Of a stretch of 64,000 nucleotides of DNA, positions 43,574-55,832 are shown piece by piece. The DNA lies in contig NZ_JARXHY010000002.1 in assembly GCF_031127815.1 (NCBI RefSeq), positions 310,001-374,000 of the forward strand, written 5' to 3'. How positions within the stretch are numbered: the stretch's first letter is position 1; each line of letters begins with the position of its first letter. The notes under the pieces were generated by a model. The model was not told the origin of the DNA and ran no database searches. It saw only the letters and a program-made list of their open reading frames with translations. This DNA is from Pelagicoccus sp. SDUM812003. GTDB lineage: Bacteria; Verrucomicrobiota; Verrucomicrobiia; Opitutales; Opitutaceae. The position numbers and the translations under genes were made by a program.

Positions 43574-46500
43574 ATGCCTCCAACGCCGCATAGCCACCTC
43601 CTACGGACGCTGCTCGCAATCTGCCTTCTGACTGCCCATTGGGCGCTACCCGAAGCCAGGGGCGAACCTGCCTCTGCCCCACCTGGGAAAGACTCGCCAC
43701 GCAGCGAGCGATCGGAGCTGGGATTTCCTGACTTTCGCATCCATCCCAGCTACGAGATCGGCGCCCCGCGCGGCAGCCGCTTCGTGACCATCGACGCGTA
43801 CGGACGCGTGCTCTTTTCCAGCGAAGGCGAGCTTTCGGCCTTCGACGGCACCCAGTGGAAAACCGCCAGCGCCCCTGGCCGGCGCAGCCAGGAGGACTTC
43901 GCCACAGTGAAAAAGGCCCCGGACGGCACGCTGTACGTGGGCGGGATCGCCTACTGGGGCAAGCTGGAGCTCGACTACAAGGGCCGCTACGTGGCCACCT
44001 CGTTGGTCGAGGACGACCAGACGAGCGAGCTCTCGGTCGAGCATTTCGACCAGATCGCCTTCGCCGGCGGCGCCGTCTTTTTCGCCGGTTTCAATCACCT
44101 CGCTCGCTGGGACGAAAAAAACGGCTCCGAGCTTTGGAGCATTCCCAATATCGAAACGATCTTCGAAAACCAAGGAAACGCCTACGTCATCCAACGCGGG
44201 ACAGGACTGCTCGACGTTTCGGGCGAAAGCCCGCTCCTAGTCGACGGGCTGGAGGACTACTACCAGAACAGCGGCTGGTTCCAGTGCGCCTCCCCCTGGT
44301 TCGACGGCAAGACCGCGCTCTTCCATAGCCACCGCGGCATCGTGCTGTTCGACGGCGAGCGCCTGATCGATATCCGAGACGCATTGGAAACCCGTGAAAC
44401 CAACCGCCGGGCCCGCGACATGGAGTTGGTCAGCGAGGACATGGCGGCCATCTCGCTGCAAAACGAAGGCCTGATCTTCGTGAATCGGGCAGGCGAAATC
44501 CTTCTTCGAATGGACCAAAGCCTCGACCATCGACTCCTCGACGTGGGCGAAATCGCCATCACGCCGAACCAGTGCGTGTGGGCCACGGTGGCGGACGGGC
44601 TAGCCCAAATCATATTCCCCAATCCGATCACCTACTTCGACCAGCGCCAAGGCCTCCCGCTGGACTACTTCAACATCCTGCGCCACCAGGGAGACCTCTA
44701 CATCCGAAGCTCCGGCAGGCTTTTCCGGGCCGCCTACGACGAGAGAGGACGGCTGGTCGCATTCTCCACCGTGACCGACTTCGAGGACGAATACGTTCTC
44801 TACGCGGTCGCGACCGAAGGCGGAGTTCTGGTTTCAACCGTCAACAAGCTCCACTTCTGGACGCCGGAGTCCGGCGCCCGAACGCTTCAGGACGAGCTCG
44901 CCGCCTTTCGCATCTATCCGCTGCCCAGCTCGCCCGGTCGCTTCGTGCTGACTAACCACGATCACGCCATCGTGGTCGACTTTTCCGGCGCCGAGATGAC
45001 CATAGAGCAAAGCATCCCAATCGCCGGAGGGGTGAACAAATTGCTCGAAGCCCCAAACGGCGACATCTGGATGGAACGTGGCATATCGACGATCGGACGA
45101 CTTCAAAAGACGTCCGAGACGTATCGGTACATCGAATACGGAGTCGACGACGGACTCACCTCCGACCAATGGATCGCGATCTGGCCCTTCGACAAGCAAG
45201 TCTGCTTCACCAGCCGAAAAGGCGTGCTGATGTTCGATACAGGAACCAACCGTTTCCGGATCAACGAGCCGGTCAATCGGCTCATACCCGATCACGTTCG
45301 CAAGCTCACTCGACTCGCTCAAGCCCCCAACGGGGACCTCTGGATCGCAGCCTTGGACGGAAACACCTTTCTGCGAAAGCAGGGCGACGGCAGCTACCTC
45401 GAAGACCCTTCCGCCCTCCTGCAGCTGGTGGACTTTCGCCCCAACGAAGCGTATTTCGATCCCGACGGCACGGTGTGGCTCACTTCCAAGCAAACGCTGG
45501 CCCGGATCGAAGCGAACAACCAGCGCTTCAGCACCACGCTGGCCGCTCCGAGCATCCACTCGGTCACCGATATCCGAAAGGACAAGACCTTCTCAGGGGA
45601 CGAATTCGCAGCCATCGCAGCGGCGGGCCCGCTTTCCTATTTTCGAAACAGCCTGCGCTTCGAGCTCAACACTCCGTTCTTCCGCAGCCTGTCCGGCATT
45701 CGCTATCGTTATAAGCTCGAAGGGCACGACGACAGCTGGAGCAATCCGGCGCAGACCAGCGAGATCACCCTTTCCCGCATCCCCCACGGATCCTACGAGC
45801 TTCACATCAACGCCACCACCCGGAACGGCCTGAGAAGTCCGGACACCGTCATCGCCTTTTCAATACAGCCTCCACCCTATCTCACCTGGCCCGCCTACTT
45901 CGGATACGCGTTCATTGGGTTTCTCCTCGTGATGGCCGTATTCAAACGCCGCGAGCGAAAGCACGTGCAACGTCAGAAGGTCCTGGAGGAAAAGGTGCGT
46001 TTTCAAACGCGTTCCTTGCGCGAAAAGAACCTCAAGCTTCACCAGGCCTACCTCAACGAACGAGAGATCAAGAAGAAGGCCGAGCTGGCGAATCAGGCGA
46101 AGAGCGACTTCCTCTCCATGGTCAGCCACGAGATCCGCACCCCGATGAATTGCATCATCGGCATGGTGGACAACCTGCTCGACTCCCCACTGGAGCGAGA
46201 GCAGTACGCCATGCTCAAAACCATCTACGCAAGCGGTCAGTCGCTCATCACCATCATCTCCGACATACTCGACTATTCGAAAATCGAATCCGGCAAGATC
46301 GAGATCGACCGCATCCCGCTCTCTCCCGAGCGCTGCCTACGGGACTGCTGCAAGCTCTTCCACCAATCCTGTGGAGAAAAGGGTATCGAGCTCGCCGTGG
46401 AGATCGAAGACGATCTGCCCGAACTCGTAGTTGGCGATCCGATACGAATCAATCAAATCCTGATCAACCTGATCGGAAACGCCCTGAAGTTCACCGACCG

Positions 46501-47323
46501 TGGCGCCATCACGGTCTCTCTCCGCTATTCGAAAAGGGAGAACGGCGCAGTCGACCTGTACCTTTCGGTCAAAGACACCGGCATCGGCATCGACCCTCAG
46601 AAGATGGATCGCCTATTCAAGTCCTTCAGCCAGATCGATTCCTCCAACAAGCGGCGATTCGGCGGTACCGGACTCGGTCTCGTCATCAGCAAGAAACTGA
46701 TCTCCCTGATGGGTGGAGATATCAGCGTATCCAGCGCATTGGGACAGGGGTCCACCTTTTCGCTTCACATACCCACGCGCGTGCCGACTGCAGAAGAGGT
46801 CGAGAACTACGAGGGAAAAGCCCCTTCGACCAGCGTTCCTTTCTTCGCCAAGATCCCGAGCTTCGGATCCGATTCCGATCACGAGCCGGACGCTTCGCCC
46901 CGAGACATCCTCCTGGTGGAGGACAACCCCATCAATCAGCAGGTCACCGCCATGATGCTGCGCCGCATCGGCTACTCCTGCGACATTGTGGACAGCGGGC
47001 GAAAGGCCGCCTCCATCGCAGCGCGAAAGCCCTACAAACTCATCCTCATGGACATTCAGATGCCCGAGATGGATGGCGTGGAGAGCGCCCGTCTGATCTT
47101 TCAGACTCTCGGCGACAGGTCGCCGCCCATCGTGGCCGTGACCGGCAACTCCACCGATGGCGATCGCGAGGTGGCGATCGAGGCGGGAATGTCGGACTAC
47201 CTAACCAAGCCGCTTGAACGAGCCACCCTCAGAAAAGCCATCGAATCCGTGCTGGCGAAGCGCCCATCCCTCCCAGACGAAGCGCCCTTTTCTACCAAAA
47301 AAGAAGGAGTCGCCGGCTCATAA
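43574..47323 (+). CDS. One-protein two-component sensor (propeller sensor, kinase, receiver)
   Basis: A 1249-residue membrane protein. After a signal peptide, a periplasmic sensor with two-component-type propeller repeats (about 50-680) and a Y_Y_Y domain (about 690-760; [25 protein letters not shown]) leads to one membrane helix (about 765-785). Then come HisKA ([20 protein letters not shown]), HATPase ([36 protein letters not shown]) and a C-terminal receiver ([26 protein letters not shown]). It lacks the AraC-type output domain of Bacteroides glycan sensors, so a separate effector must exist. No output gene is adjacent. Confidence 0.88.
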   Translation: MPPTPHSHLLRTLLAICLLTAHWALPEARGEPASAPPGKDSPRSERSELGFPDFRIHPSYEIGAPRGSRFVTIDAYGRVLFSSEGELSAFDGTQWKTASAPGRRSQEDFATVKKAPDGTLYVGGIAYWGKLELDYKGRYVATSLVEDDQTSELSVEHFDQIAFAGGAVFFAGFNHLARWDEKNGSELWSIPNIETIFENQGNAYVIQRGTGLLDVSGESPLLVDGLEDYYQNSGWFQCASPWFDGKTALFHSHRGIVLFDGERLIDIRDALETRETNRRARDMELVSEDMAAISLQNEGLIFVNRAGEILLRMDQSLDHRLLDVGEIAITPNQCVWATVADGLAQIIFPNPITYFDQRQGLPLDYFNILRHQGDLYIRSSGRLFRAAYDERGRLVAFSTVTDFEDEYVLYAVATEGGVLVSTVNKLHFWTPESGARTLQDELAAFRIYPLPSSPGRFVLTNHDHAIVVDFSGAEMTIEQSIPIAGGVNKLLEAPNGDIWMERGISTIGRLQKTSETYRYIEYGVDDGLTSDQWIAIWPFDKQVCFTSRKGVLMFDTGTNRFRINEPVNRLIPDHVRKLTRLAQAPNGDLWIAALDGNTFLRKQGDGSYLEDPSALLQLVDFRPNEAYFDPDGTVWLTSKQTLARIEANNQRFSTTLAAPSIHSVTDIRKDKTFSGDEFAAIAAAGPLSYFRNSLRFELNTPFFRSLSGIRYRYKLEGHDDSWSNPAQTSEITLSRIPHGSYELHINATTRNGLRSPDTVIAFSIQPPPYLTWPAYFGYAFIGFLLVMAVFKRRERKHVQRQKVLEEKVRFQTRSLREKNLKLHQAYLNEREIKKKAELANQAKSDFLSMVSHEIRTPMNCIIGMVDNLLDSPLEREQYAMLKTIYASGQSLITIISDILDYSKIESGKIEIDRIPLSPERCLRDCCKLFHQSCGEKGIELAVEIEDDLPELVVGDPIRINQILINLIGNALKFTDRGAITVSLRYSKRENGAVDLYLSVKDTGIGIDPQKMDRLFKSFSQIDSSNKRRFGGTGLGLVISKKLISLMGGDISVSSALGQGSTFSLHIPTRVPTAEEVENYEGKAPSTSVPFFAKIPSFGSDSDHEPDASPRDILLVEDNPINQQVTAMMLRRIGYSCDIVDSGRKAASIAARKPYKLILMDIQMPEMDGVESARLIFQTLGDRSPPIVAVTGNSTDGDREVAIEAGMSDYLTKPLERATLRKAIESVLAKRPSLPDEAPFSTKKEGVAGS

Positions 47324-47372
47324 CTTCCAGCGACCCCCATATGAGTAGAAAAACGCTTCGCTTCGAATGGAC

Positions 47373-47585
47373 TTAAGCTGTCACATTGAGATGACTTCCA
47401 ACTCGATACGATCCACTCGAACCCTCCGAATCGGGGCCGAGTCCATCAGAAGAACCTGAGTTTTCGCCGCTCGCCACCGGTTGAGGGGCTTGGGCGGACG
47501 TATCTGAGCCGCTGTTGACGTCCCGATGGTTCAATTGCCCATCGAATGTCGCGTTCAAGAGGTTTGTCACTGGGGGAAAATCCAT
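47373..47585 (-). CDS. Small hypothetical protein, 70 residues
   Basis: ATG 47585 is preceded by GAAAGG about eight bases upstream, a better ribosome site than most genes here have. The protein is hydrophilic, rich in Ser, Gly and Asn, with a hydrophobic N-terminus (MDFPPVTNLLNATFDG) and the end GSHLNVTA. That end is vaguely like YjfB-type 'motility' peptides, but the similarity is too slight to name it. It may be a real small gene or chance. Confidence 0.4.
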   Translation of the reverse strand: MDFPPVTNLLNATFDGQLNHRDVNSGSDTSAQAPQPVASGENSGSSDGLGPDSEGSSGSYRVGSHLNVTA

Positions 47586-47917
47586 AGTGTACCTTTCTGT
47601 TTTCCTCGAAGCTGCACCCAGAGTGGACCCAGCTTCATCCGCCATTCTATCAGAGATCGGCTGCCGGAGTAAATAGAGGCGGGTCCCCTTTTTCAGCAAG
47701 TACGCAACTCATCTCCGTTCCATACCCTAGAGGCTAGCCTTCACTTGAAGCCAAGCACCAAGCATGCTTCCTTAATTGCCATTCATCGATCGGACTCCCG
47801 TCGAAGCGGGCGATCCTTTCTCACAATGCGCTTGATCAGCCCTCACGATTCGCTGACAAACGTGCCTTTCAGTAGCGAAAACTGAGAGTGTTAACCACAA
47901 ACCACTTCTCTCGACTC
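47586..47917. other. 332-bp gap with no convincing gene
   Basis: This divergent gap separates the small gene and the carboxyspermidine dehydrogenase gene. It holds one short stem, CCCG-TCGAAG-CGGG around 47804-47817, and no recognisable tRNA, riboswitch or long ORF. No clear promoter hexamers were found. Confidence 0.4.
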
Positions 47918-49123
<1,206 letters not shown>

Positions 49124-49142
49124 ATCTAGAAGTCAGAACGCG

Positions 49143-49173
49143 GAATTAGGAAGTTAAGAGCGCTTCCTAATTC
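49143..49173. repeat. Inverted repeat between the dehydrogenase and decarboxylase genes
   Basis: GAATTAGGAAG (49143-49153) and CTTCCTAATTC (49163-49173) are perfect 11-base arms with a nine-base loop, followed by a pyrimidine-rich tract ending in TTTTTTCC (49193-49200). It could act as a weak terminator or mRNA-stability hairpin within the operon. Confidence 0.5.
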
Positions 49174-49208
49174 TTCCTTCTTCGTTCTTACCTTTTTTCC
49201 TTTAGTAC

Positions 49209-50372
49209 ATGGATCACATCGTCCACTACGATCCCGGGCTGCCGCCCGAAACCCCTTCCCCAGCCTACGTCGTCGATCTGCAACGATTGCGTTCCAATCT
49301 GGAAATCATAAAGTCCGTGCAGGATCAGACCGGAGTCAAAATCCTGGCCGCTCTCAAAGGCTTCGCCATGCACAGCGTGTTCCCCATCATGCGCGACTAC
49401 GTAGCAGGGGTTTGCGCCAGCGGGCCTTGGGAAGCGGAGCTCGGCGCCGAGAAGTTCGGCAAGGAAGTGCACTGCTTCGCGCCAGCCTTCACCGATGTGG
49501 ATATGCAGGAGGTGCTGGCATGCGCCCATCACATTTCCTTCAATTCGCTCGCTCAGTTCCGAAAGCACAAGCCAACGGTAGACGCCCATGAGCGCAGCGT
49601 CTCCTGCGGTTTGCGCGTGAATCCTGAATACAGCGAGGTAGAGACCGACATCTACAATCCTTGTGTCGCTGGCTCCCGCCTCGGCATCCGGCGCTCGGCC
49701 CTCGAAGGCCAGGATCTAGCGGGCGTCGAAGGGCTTCACTTTCATACAATGTGTGAGCAGAATTCGGATACGCTCGAGCGCACTCTCCCGCACTTCGAGA
49801 AAAAGTTCGGCGACCTCCTCCCTCGGATGAAGTGGGTCAATTTCGGCGGCGGCCACCACATTTCGAGTCCCACCTACGATGTCCCTCGTTTGGTCCGCCT
49901 ACTCAAGGACTTCAAAAACCGCTACCCGCATCTCGAGATCTACCTCGAACCGGGCGAAGCCATGGCCATCAATACCGGAGTACTTGTCGCCACGGTGCTC
50001 GACATCATCGATGAGGAAACACCCATCGCCATCCTCGACCTGTCCGCAACCTGCCATATGCCGGATGTATTGGAAATGCCCTACAGACCGGAAATCGTGG
50101 GCGCCGCCGAGCCAAACGAAAAAGCCCACACCTACAGTCTCGGGGGGCTTTCCTGTCTGGCAGGCGATACGATCGGACACTACTCCTTCGACCAGCCGCT
50201 GCGCCCCGGAAGCCGCCTCTTCTTCCTCGATATGGCCCACTACACCATGGTCAAGACCAGCACCTTCAACGGCATCAAGCATCCGGCCATAGCCACTTGG
50301 GAGCCCTCAACCAAGTCTCTGACCATCGTCAGAGAATTCAACTACAGCGACTACCGCGACCGTCTCTCCTAA
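49209..50372 (+). CDS. nspC: Carboxynorspermidine/carboxyspermidine decarboxylase
   Basis: A 387-residue fold-III PLP decarboxylase. K50 in ILAALKGFAM binds PLP. EGLHFHTMCEQNSDTLERTL, VNFGGGHHIS, LEPGEAMAINTGVLVATVLDI and DLSATCHMPDVLEMPYRPEI are diagnostic of NspC. It makes spermidine (or norspermidine) from the carboxy-polyamine supplied by the preceding enzyme. It is followed after one base by the agmatinase gene, so the two are co-translated. Confidence 0.94.
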   Translation: MDHIVHYDPGLPPETPSPAYVVDLQRLRSNLEIIKSVQDQTGVKILAALKGFAMHSVFPIMRDYVAGVCASGPWEAELGAEKFGKEVHCFAPAFTDVDMQEVLACAHHISFNSLAQFRKHKPTVDAHERSVSCGLRVNPEYSEVETDIYNPCVAGSRLGIRRSALEGQDLAGVEGLHFHTMCEQNSDTLERTLPHFEKKFGDLLPRMKWVNFGGGHHISSPTYDVPRLVRLLKDFKNRYPHLEIYLEPGEAMAINTGVLVATVLDIIDEETPIAILDLSATCHMPDVLEMPYRPEIVGAAEPNEKAHTYSLGGLSCLAGDTIGHYSFDQPLRPGSRLFFLDMAHYTMVKTSTFNGIKHPAIATWEPSTKSLTIVREFNYSDYRDRLS

Positions 50373-50373
50373 C

Positions 50374-51264
50374 ATGCCCTCCTCCGATCCCTACGCCAAT
50401 CCCCCCGAATTCCACTCGGACGACATCCAGCCCTCAAATCCGCACGACGCCACCTTCCACATCATCCCCGTACCGTGGGAGAGCAGCGTGTCCTACGAGG
50501 GCGGCACCGTGAACGGTCCAAACGCCATCTTGCATGCCTCCACACAACTGGAAAGCTATCTGGAAGGGAGCTTCCCTGGCGATGCCGGCATCTACACCGC
50601 CCCGAAGGTCAATTGCAATGCTCCGCCTGCGGTGGTCATCGAAAACATCAAAGTCGCCACGCGAGCGGCGCTCAACATCGGTAAATGCCCCATTCTTCTT
50701 GGCGGCGAACACGCCCTGACGCTCGGTCCCGTTCAAGCCTGCGTCGAGCTCGACATCCCCTTCGGCATCGTTCAGTTCGACGCGCATGCCGACCTTCGCT
50801 ATGCGTATCAAGGAAACCTATACAGCCATGCCAGCGTCATGGAACGCTGCACGGACCTAGGCATCCCGCTGCACCAGATCGGCGTGCGCGCCCTCTGCAA
50901 GGAGGAAGCGGACCGCCGCATAGAGCGAGGCGTCACCTATCTCGACGCTGCCGAACTCTATTGGAAGGGGTACCCGGAGCAGCTGCTGCCGGACGGGTTT
51001 CCGGAGCACGTTTTTATCACTTTCGACGTGGACGGCCTGGATCCATCCATCATGCCCACCACCGGCACTCCCGTTCCAGGCGGCCTCAACTGGTACCAAG
51101 CCATCGACGGCATCGAAAGGGCGCTCAAAGGGCGAAAGCTGCTTGGAGCCGACTTCGTGGAACTCGCTCCCCAGCCCGGTCAGCACGCGCCTGATTTTCT
51201 CGTCGCGAACCTGATCTTCAAATTCATGGAAATCGCCCAGCGCTTGAACTGTCTGAGTCGGTAG
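50374..51264 (+). CDS. speB: Agmatinase (ureohydrolase family)
   Basis: A 296-residue ureohydrolase with the manganese motifs LLGGEHALTLG, FDAHADLRYAYQGNLYSHASVM and FDVDGLDPSIMPTTGTPVPGG, all metal-binding His and Asp intact. Its place beside the carboxyspermidine genes indicates agmatine to putrescine plus urea rather than arginase. Arginine decarboxylase is not in the window. Urea made here could also matter to nitrogen recycling, but no urease is present in the window. Confidence 0.9.
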   Translation: MPSSDPYANPPEFHSDDIQPSNPHDATFHIIPVPWESSVSYEGGTVNGPNAILHASTQLESYLEGSFPGDAGIYTAPKVNCNAPPAVVIENIKVATRAALNIGKCPILLGGEHALTLGPVQACVELDIPFGIVQFDAHADLRYAYQGNLYSHASVMERCTDLGIPLHQIGVRALCKEEADRRIERGVTYLDAAELYWKGYPEQLLPDGFPEHVFITFDVDGLDPSIMPTTGTPVPGGLNWYQAIDGIERALKGRKLLGADFVELAPQPGQHAPDFLVANLIFKFMEIAQRLNCLSR

Positions 51265-51360
51265 ACGGGACCGTCGCAGGAGCGCCTTTGGATTTTTTCC
51301 TTACTCCACGGGAATAAAATCGGCTGCCTGCGTCTCCCTGTTCAAAACGTTGCTTTCCAC

Positions 51361-51975
51361 ATGAACAGATTCATCGCACTTTTCGCCCTTCTCCTTGCAG
51401 TCGCGCCTCTTCAGGCCCGTAAAGCGACCGAGGTGGCGCCTCTACTCATCGGCATGAAGACGCCCAAGGTCAATGTGGTCGACGAGTCCGGAGCCACGCA
51501 GTACCTGCCTAGCTTGCTCAAGGAAAAGCGTACCGCTCTGATCTTCTATCGCGGCGGTTGGTGCCCGTATTGCAGCAAGCACCTGCAGGAACTGGCGCAA
51601 ATCGAGCAGGAGCTGATCGATCTGGGCTACCAGATCGTCGCCATCAGCCCGGATTCTCCCGAAATGTTGAACACGGTCGAGAAAGACGCAGACTTGCCGT
51701 ATCAGCTTTTCTCAGACAGCTCGTTCGAAGCAGCGGAAGCCTTTGGCATAGACTTCACCTTGGACAAGGCGACCTTGCTCAAATACAAGGCCTACGGAAT
51801 CGATCTTGAAAAGAACTCCGGCGGAAAGAACAAGAACAGGCTCCCAGTGCCGGCCGTCTTTCTGATCGGCCCCAAAAACACCGTGGAGTTTTCGTATGTG
51901 AATCCTGACTACTCCGAGCGAATCTCGGGCGACCTAATTCTCGCAGTCGCTAAAACGCTAGCGAACAAGGAATGA
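51361..51975 (+). CDS. Exported peroxiredoxin-like (AhpC/TSA) protein
   Basis: A 204-residue protein with a signal peptide (FIALFALLLAVAPLQA-R) and a thioredoxin fold with RTALIFYRGGWCPYCSKHLQEL. The WCPYC motif occupies the place of the peroxidatic PxxxTxxC, as in the 'peroxiredoxin-like' family, so a thiol-disulfide or peroxidase role in the periplasm is likely. Later segments (VAISPDSPEML, YQLFSDSSFEAAEAFGIDF, PAVFLIGPKNTVEFSYVNPDYSER) support the AhpC/TSA call. Single gene. Confidence 0.85.
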   Translation: MNRFIALFALLLAVAPLQARKATEVAPLLIGMKTPKVNVVDESGATQYLPSLLKEKRTALIFYRGGWCPYCSKHLQELAQIEQELIDLGYQIVAISPDSPEMLNTVEKDADLPYQLFSDSSFEAAEAFGIDFTLDKATLLKYKAYGIDLEKNSGGKNKNRLPVPAVFLIGPKNTVEFSYVNPDYSERISGDLILAVAKTLANKE

Positions 51976-51985
51976 TTCGAACCCA

Positions 51986-52396
51986 CTAGGGATCGATTGG
52001 AACGATCGGGTTTACACCTCGAAGCTTCGGGATCTCGTCAGGGGCGAGCACGAAATGGAGCTGTTTCATGCGCGGACCATAGTTGATCTTCACGTCCACG
52101 AAAATCTGCCACTTATGCCCATACTCCTCGTGCCCAACCTGCATCACGCTGATGCCTGTGGCCTCCTCGGAAAAGAACAAGTCGCGACAGTGGGCGAGAT
52201 CCCTTAGGATGTAATCCGGTTTTGAATACAGAAACTGTTTCGCCTTGTCGAAATCCTCTGCTTCCAAAGCGCGTAAAAAGGCGTTCACCACCGCGGCAGC
52301 GTTTTCCTCTCCTTCCAGGCTTTCAGGCTCCGGTCCAACACCGCATGCCACGAGAAAAAGCAACGAGAACAGAAACGCTAAAGGGGCAGATTTCAT
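51986..52396 (-). CDS. Hypothetical lipoprotein, 136 residues
   Basis: Begins MKSAPLAFLFSLLFLVACG, a lipoprotein signal with Cys at about 18. The mature part has a region resembling NTF2-like or DUF4878-type folds (AAAVVNAFLRALEAEDFDKAKQFLYSKP), followed by strands ending HFVLAPDEIPKLRGVNPIVPIDP. No family name can be given with confidence. ATG 52396 is used in preference to a GTG three codons upstream. Confidence 0.7.
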   Translation of the reverse strand: MKSAPLAFLFSLLFLVACGVGPEPESLEGEENAAAVVNAFLRALEAEDFDKAKQFLYSKPDYILRDLAHCRDLFFSEEATGISVMQVGHEEYGHKWQIFVDVKINYGPRMKQLHFVLAPDEIPKLRGVNPIVPIDP

Positions 52397-52471
52397 GCGG
52401 ACCACGCTAGCTGAAGGCGCATCGCTGGCAAGCCTTTCGGGTCCTCCTAGCTTGCGAGGGAGGCGCGACGG

Positions 52472-54187
52472 CTAGAACAAGTCGACCGGTACCGTAGCCA
52501 GAGCTTCCTCCAAGGTCGTGATTCCGTCCTTGACCTTGAGCAAGCTGTCCTGGTGGAGCGTTTTCATGCCATCGCGCACCGCGGTGCGCTTGATGTCCGC
52601 CGTTTCCCGCTCCTTGTTGATGTCTTCGATCAGCTGCTCGCTGACTGTCATGAGCTCGTGAATACCCACACGGCCCTTGTAGCCGGTGTTCGAGCAACGC
52701 GGACAGCCCTTGGGATTGTGCCTGAAAATGGGGCCGCTCCAGCCGATCCCTTTTTCCAGCACCATCTTCTCGCGTCCTTCCGGCTCCACCTGGATTCGGC
52801 AGGTCTTGCAAACGCGACGCATCAGACGCTGGGCGCAGACGCACAGCAGCGAGGACGAAATCATGAAGGGCTCGATGCCCATGTCCGTCAGACGAGCGAT
52901 GGTACCGGGGGCGTCATTGGTGTGCAAGGTGCTGATCAGCAAGTGGCCGGTCAGGGCCGCTTCCACTGCGATGTTCGCCGTTTCCTGGTCACGAATCTCC
53001 CCCACTAGGATGATGTCCGGATCCTGACGAAGAAAGGCCCGCAGAGCGCTGGCGAAGGTGAGCCCGATCTGGCGGTTCATCTGCATCTGATTGATGCCGT
53101 TCAGCGTGTATTCGATCGGATCCTCCGCCGTACGGATCACCAGCCCTGGATTGTTGATCTCGTTGAGGGCGGAATACAGGGTCATTGACTTGCCGGATCC
53201 GGTAGGACCGCAGTGCAAGATCATGCCGTAGGGCTGCTGAATCACGTCGCGGTACTTTTCGAGATTCGCCTGCGAAAACCCCAAGGCCGACATGGGCAAG
53301 GTCGACTTCTGCTTGTCGAGGATACGCATCACCACGCCTTCGCCGTAGTTGAGCGGAGCGGTGGAAACGCGGAGGTCGATATCGATGCTTTTCTTGGTGA
53401 ACTGCTTGAAGACGATACGCCCGTCCTGCGGAAGACGGCGTTCGGCAATGTCCAAGTTGGACATGATCTTCATACGAGCCACCAAGGATCCGGATACTTT
53501 AGGAGGCAGTTTCAGCTTTTCCTGACACACCCCATCGATGCGGTAGCGAACGACGAGCTCCTTTTCCCGCGGTTCGATGTGGATGTCGGAAGCTCCGGCG
53601 AAATAGGCGTCTTCGATGATGCGATTGCCGAGCTGAATGATAGGAGCGGACTCCTCGCTCTCCAGGCCTTCCTCGCCTTCTTCGATTTCGCCTTCGTCGT
53701 ACTCCATCCCGACCGCTTCCACCACGTCCTCGAACTGGGTGTCCTCGCGCTTGGGATCTTGCTTGAGCACTTCTGCCAGGTCCGCCTGCGGAGCGAGCAG
53801 CGCCACGACCTGCTTTTTGCTGATCTCGGAAATTCGGGTGGTGAGCGTGAGCTCGAAGGGATTGGCCAGAGCGACCACGATGTATTTGCCCACGCAACTG
53901 ACAGGCAGAACCTGGTGCGTGGCGCAAAAGTCCTGGTCGAGCAGCTCCCAGGTCCCGACGTCTATGTTGACGCGTTTGACGTTGATGGGCGAGACCCCGT
54001 AGGTCTTGGCCTTAGCGATGTTGAGCTGGTGGGAGGAAATGCGGTAGTCGACCAGAAGCAAGTCGTCGAAGGCGCTGCCGTTTAGCTCCTCCTCCTTCGC
54101 CTTGATCTCCGCCGCCTGATCCTCGCCCAAATAGTTGAGCTCCCTGAGGTGATCGACGATTCCGCACTGCAATCGACCCAACGCCAT
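52472..54187 (-). CDS. Type II secretion / type IV pilus assembly ATPase (GspE/PilB)
   Basis: A 571-residue AAA-type secretion ATPase. The N-terminal MshEN-like domain (about 1-150) is followed by a Glu-rich linker ([18 protein letters not shown]), the N2 domain with [20 protein letters not shown], Walker [16 protein letters not shown], Asp box [15 protein letters not shown], Walker [25 protein letters not shown], and a zinc site made by CKTC and CPRC. It powers assembly of a pilus or pseudopilus. No other gsp or pil gene is present except the small MshEN-like neighbour. Confidence 0.93.
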   Translation of the reverse strand: MALGRLQCGIVDHLRELNYLGEDQAAEIKAKEEELNGSAFDDLLLVDYRISSHQLNIAKAKTYGVSPINVKRVNIDVGTWELLDQDFCATHQVLPVSCVGKYIVVALANPFELTLTTRISEISKKQVVALLAPQADLAEVLKQDPKREDTQFEDVVEAVGMEYDEGEIEEGEEGLESEESAPIIQLGNRIIEDAYFAGASDIHIEPREKELVVRYRIDGVCQEKLKLPPKVSGSLVARMKIMSNLDIAERRLPQDGRIVFKQFTKKSIDIDLRVSTAPLNYGEGVVMRILDKQKSTLPMSALGFSQANLEKYRDVIQQPYGMILHCGPTGSGKSMTLYSALNEINNPGLVIRTAEDPIEYTLNGINQMQMNRQIGLTFASALRAFLRQDPDIILVGEIRDQETANIAVEAALTGHLLISTLHTNDAPGTIARLTDMGIEPFMISSSLLCVCAQRLMRRVCKTCRIQVEPEGREKMVLEKGIGWSGPIFRHNPKGCPRCSNTGYKGRVGIHELMTVSEQLIEDINKERETADIKRTAVRDGMKTLHQDSLLKVKDGITTLEEALATVPVDLF

Positions 54188-54193
54188 CTAGGA

Positions 54194-54703
54194 CTAGTTG
54201 ACTGACATCTCAGCCTTGGCCTCCTCTGCCTCTAAAGCTTCCAGGTATTCGGTGATCGAATGCAAAGGAGCAGCGTACCAGATGATCTTTCCGGTAATCT
54301 TGTCCTCCCAGAACGAACGAACAGCTGGGCTCAGATAATAGGCAGTAGCGAGGTACCGAGTGTCCTCCACCGAGTCGAATGGCACGGTCCAAGTGGCCCA
54401 GCATTCGGAGCGCTCTACAGCGCTTTCCAGCTCTTCGGGCACTTCCATGTTTCGCACGTCAATCACGCCTAGCCCTTCCTCCTCGATGAGAAACTCGATC
54501 AGCCGGTTCTCGGTGAGGGTCTGCTTCTCGTTCATGAGGATGGAGAGCAAGCTGAGGCGCAATTCGCCGGTCGCGTTGGACAATAGCTCTAGAAACCGTT
54601 CATTGGCGCTGTCCAAATCCTCTATAGATACGAGTCCACGCTCCACCAAGCTCGCTCCGAGCAGGCGGTTCGATCGCATAATTAGAGGCTTAAGGCTGGC
54701 CAT
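54194..54703 (-). CDS. MshEN-like protein next to GspE/PilB
   Basis: A 169-residue protein that resembles the N-terminal part of secretion ATPases: a helical segment (RLLGASLVERGLVSIEDLDSANERFLELL) and a domain with VIDVRNMEVPEELESAVERSECWATWTVPFDS and LATAYYLSPAVRSFWEDKITGKIIWYAAP. There is no ATPase domain. Six bases separate it from the ATPase gene, so both form one operon. It may be a regulatory partner, possibly sensing cyclic di-GMP as some MshEN domains do. Confidence 0.75.
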   Translation of the reverse strand: MASLKPLIMRSNRLLGASLVERGLVSIEDLDSANERFLELLSNATGELRLSLLSILMNEKQTLTENRLIEFLIEEEGLGVIDVRNMEVPEELESAVERSECWATWTVPFDSVEDTRYLATAYYLSPAVRSFWEDKITGKIIWYAAPLHSITEYLEALEAEEAKAEMSVN

Positions 54704-54728
54704 AGGTTAAAGTGTGGAAGCTATGTCG

Positions 54729-55787
54729 CTAGTGTGAATCCGAGTCGTCGTTCGCAGAATTGCTATCTCGTATCTCGGCTTCTTTCATTCTAGCTTTAGC
54801 ATCCGACACCTTTTCCCAGAGAACTTCCTTAAATTCCGCGATCCCTTCCTCGCTCAGGCAGGAAATCGGCTGGATCAGGATGTCGTGGCGCTGCCTGAAC
54901 TGCTTCAAGTTCTCCGCTGCCACCTCCTCGTCCATCTTGTTGGCCAGCACGATACGGGGCTTGTCCAGCAACGACTTATCATAGGCGCCCAACTCCGCGA
55001 CGAGCTGTTCGTAGTCATCCCAGGGATCCCGTCCATCGATGCCTGACATGTCGATGATGAACGTGAGCACGAAACAGCGTTCGATGTGACGTAGAAACCG
55101 GTGACCAAGGCCGCGGTTCTCGCTGGCGCCCTCGATGATGCCCGGAATGTCCGCCATCAGAAGCCGTTGATACTTATCGGGATACTCGATCACTCCCACT
55201 CCGGGATGCAACGTGGTAAACGGATAGGCAGCCATCTTCGGGCGGGCGTTGGTGATCATGTTGGTGAGGGTGGACTTGCCCGCGTTTGGATAGCCTACCA
55301 AGCCCACGTCGGCGATGGTTTTCAACACCAGCTGAAACTCGCCCGTTTCGCCGGGCTCGCCCGGATTGGCCCGCCGCGGAGCCCGGTTGACCGAGCTCTT
55401 GAACTTGGCGTTCCCCCAGCCGCCGCTGCCTCCTTTGAGCAGACGGACTCGCTGCCCGATTTCCAAAATCTCCGCCACCACCTGGCCGGTTTCGCGATTG
55501 GAAACAATCGTGCCCAAGGGCACCAGTAGCACCTCGTCCTTTCCGCTGCGGCCGATTCGATCCGAGCCCATGCCATGCTGGCCGCGCTCCGCCTTCCACT
55601 GCGGCTGGTACTTGTACTTGATCAGGTGGTTCTCGTTGTTCGTACCTTCGAGAATCACGTCTCCCCCCTTGCCTCCATCGCCACCATTTGGACCGCCGAA
55701 GGCTTCGTATTTCTCGCGACGAAAGCTTATGCAGCCGTCTCCGCCGTCGCCCGCCTGGGCGATGATTCTCACTTCATCTACAAACAT
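54729..55787 (-). CDS. obg: Obg GTPase
   Basis: A 352-residue protein with the glycine-rich Obg fold (FVDEVRIIAQAGDGGDGCISFRREKY, GGPNGGDGGKGGDVIL) followed by the G domain: G1 GYPNAGKSTL, G2 PFTTLHPGVG, G3 DIPGIIEGASENRGLGHRFL, G4 LANKMDEE. It lacks a long OCT tail; the C-terminus is short and charged. It acts in ribosome maturation and stringent control. ATG 55787 is used, as MFVDEV is the standard start. Confidence 0.95.
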   Translation of the reverse strand: MFVDEVRIIAQAGDGGDGCISFRREKYEAFGGPNGGDGGKGGDVILEGTNNENHLIKYKYQPQWKAERGQHGMGSDRIGRSGKDEVLLVPLGTIVSNRETGQVVAEILEIGQRVRLLKGGSGGWGNAKFKSSVNRAPRRANPGEPGETGEFQLVLKTIADVGLVGYPNAGKSTLTNMITNARPKMAAYPFTTLHPGVGVIEYPDKYQRLLMADIPGIIEGASENRGLGHRFLRHIERCFVLTFIIDMSGIDGRDPWDDYEQLVAELGAYDKSLLDKPRIVLANKMDEEVAAENLKQFRQRHDILIQPISCLSEEGIAEFKEVLWEKVSDAKARMKEAEIRDSNSANDDSDSH

Positions 55788-55832
55788 AGAGCGAAACCAA
55801 TAGGAGCGCCCACTAGGAATGCAACTCATCTG

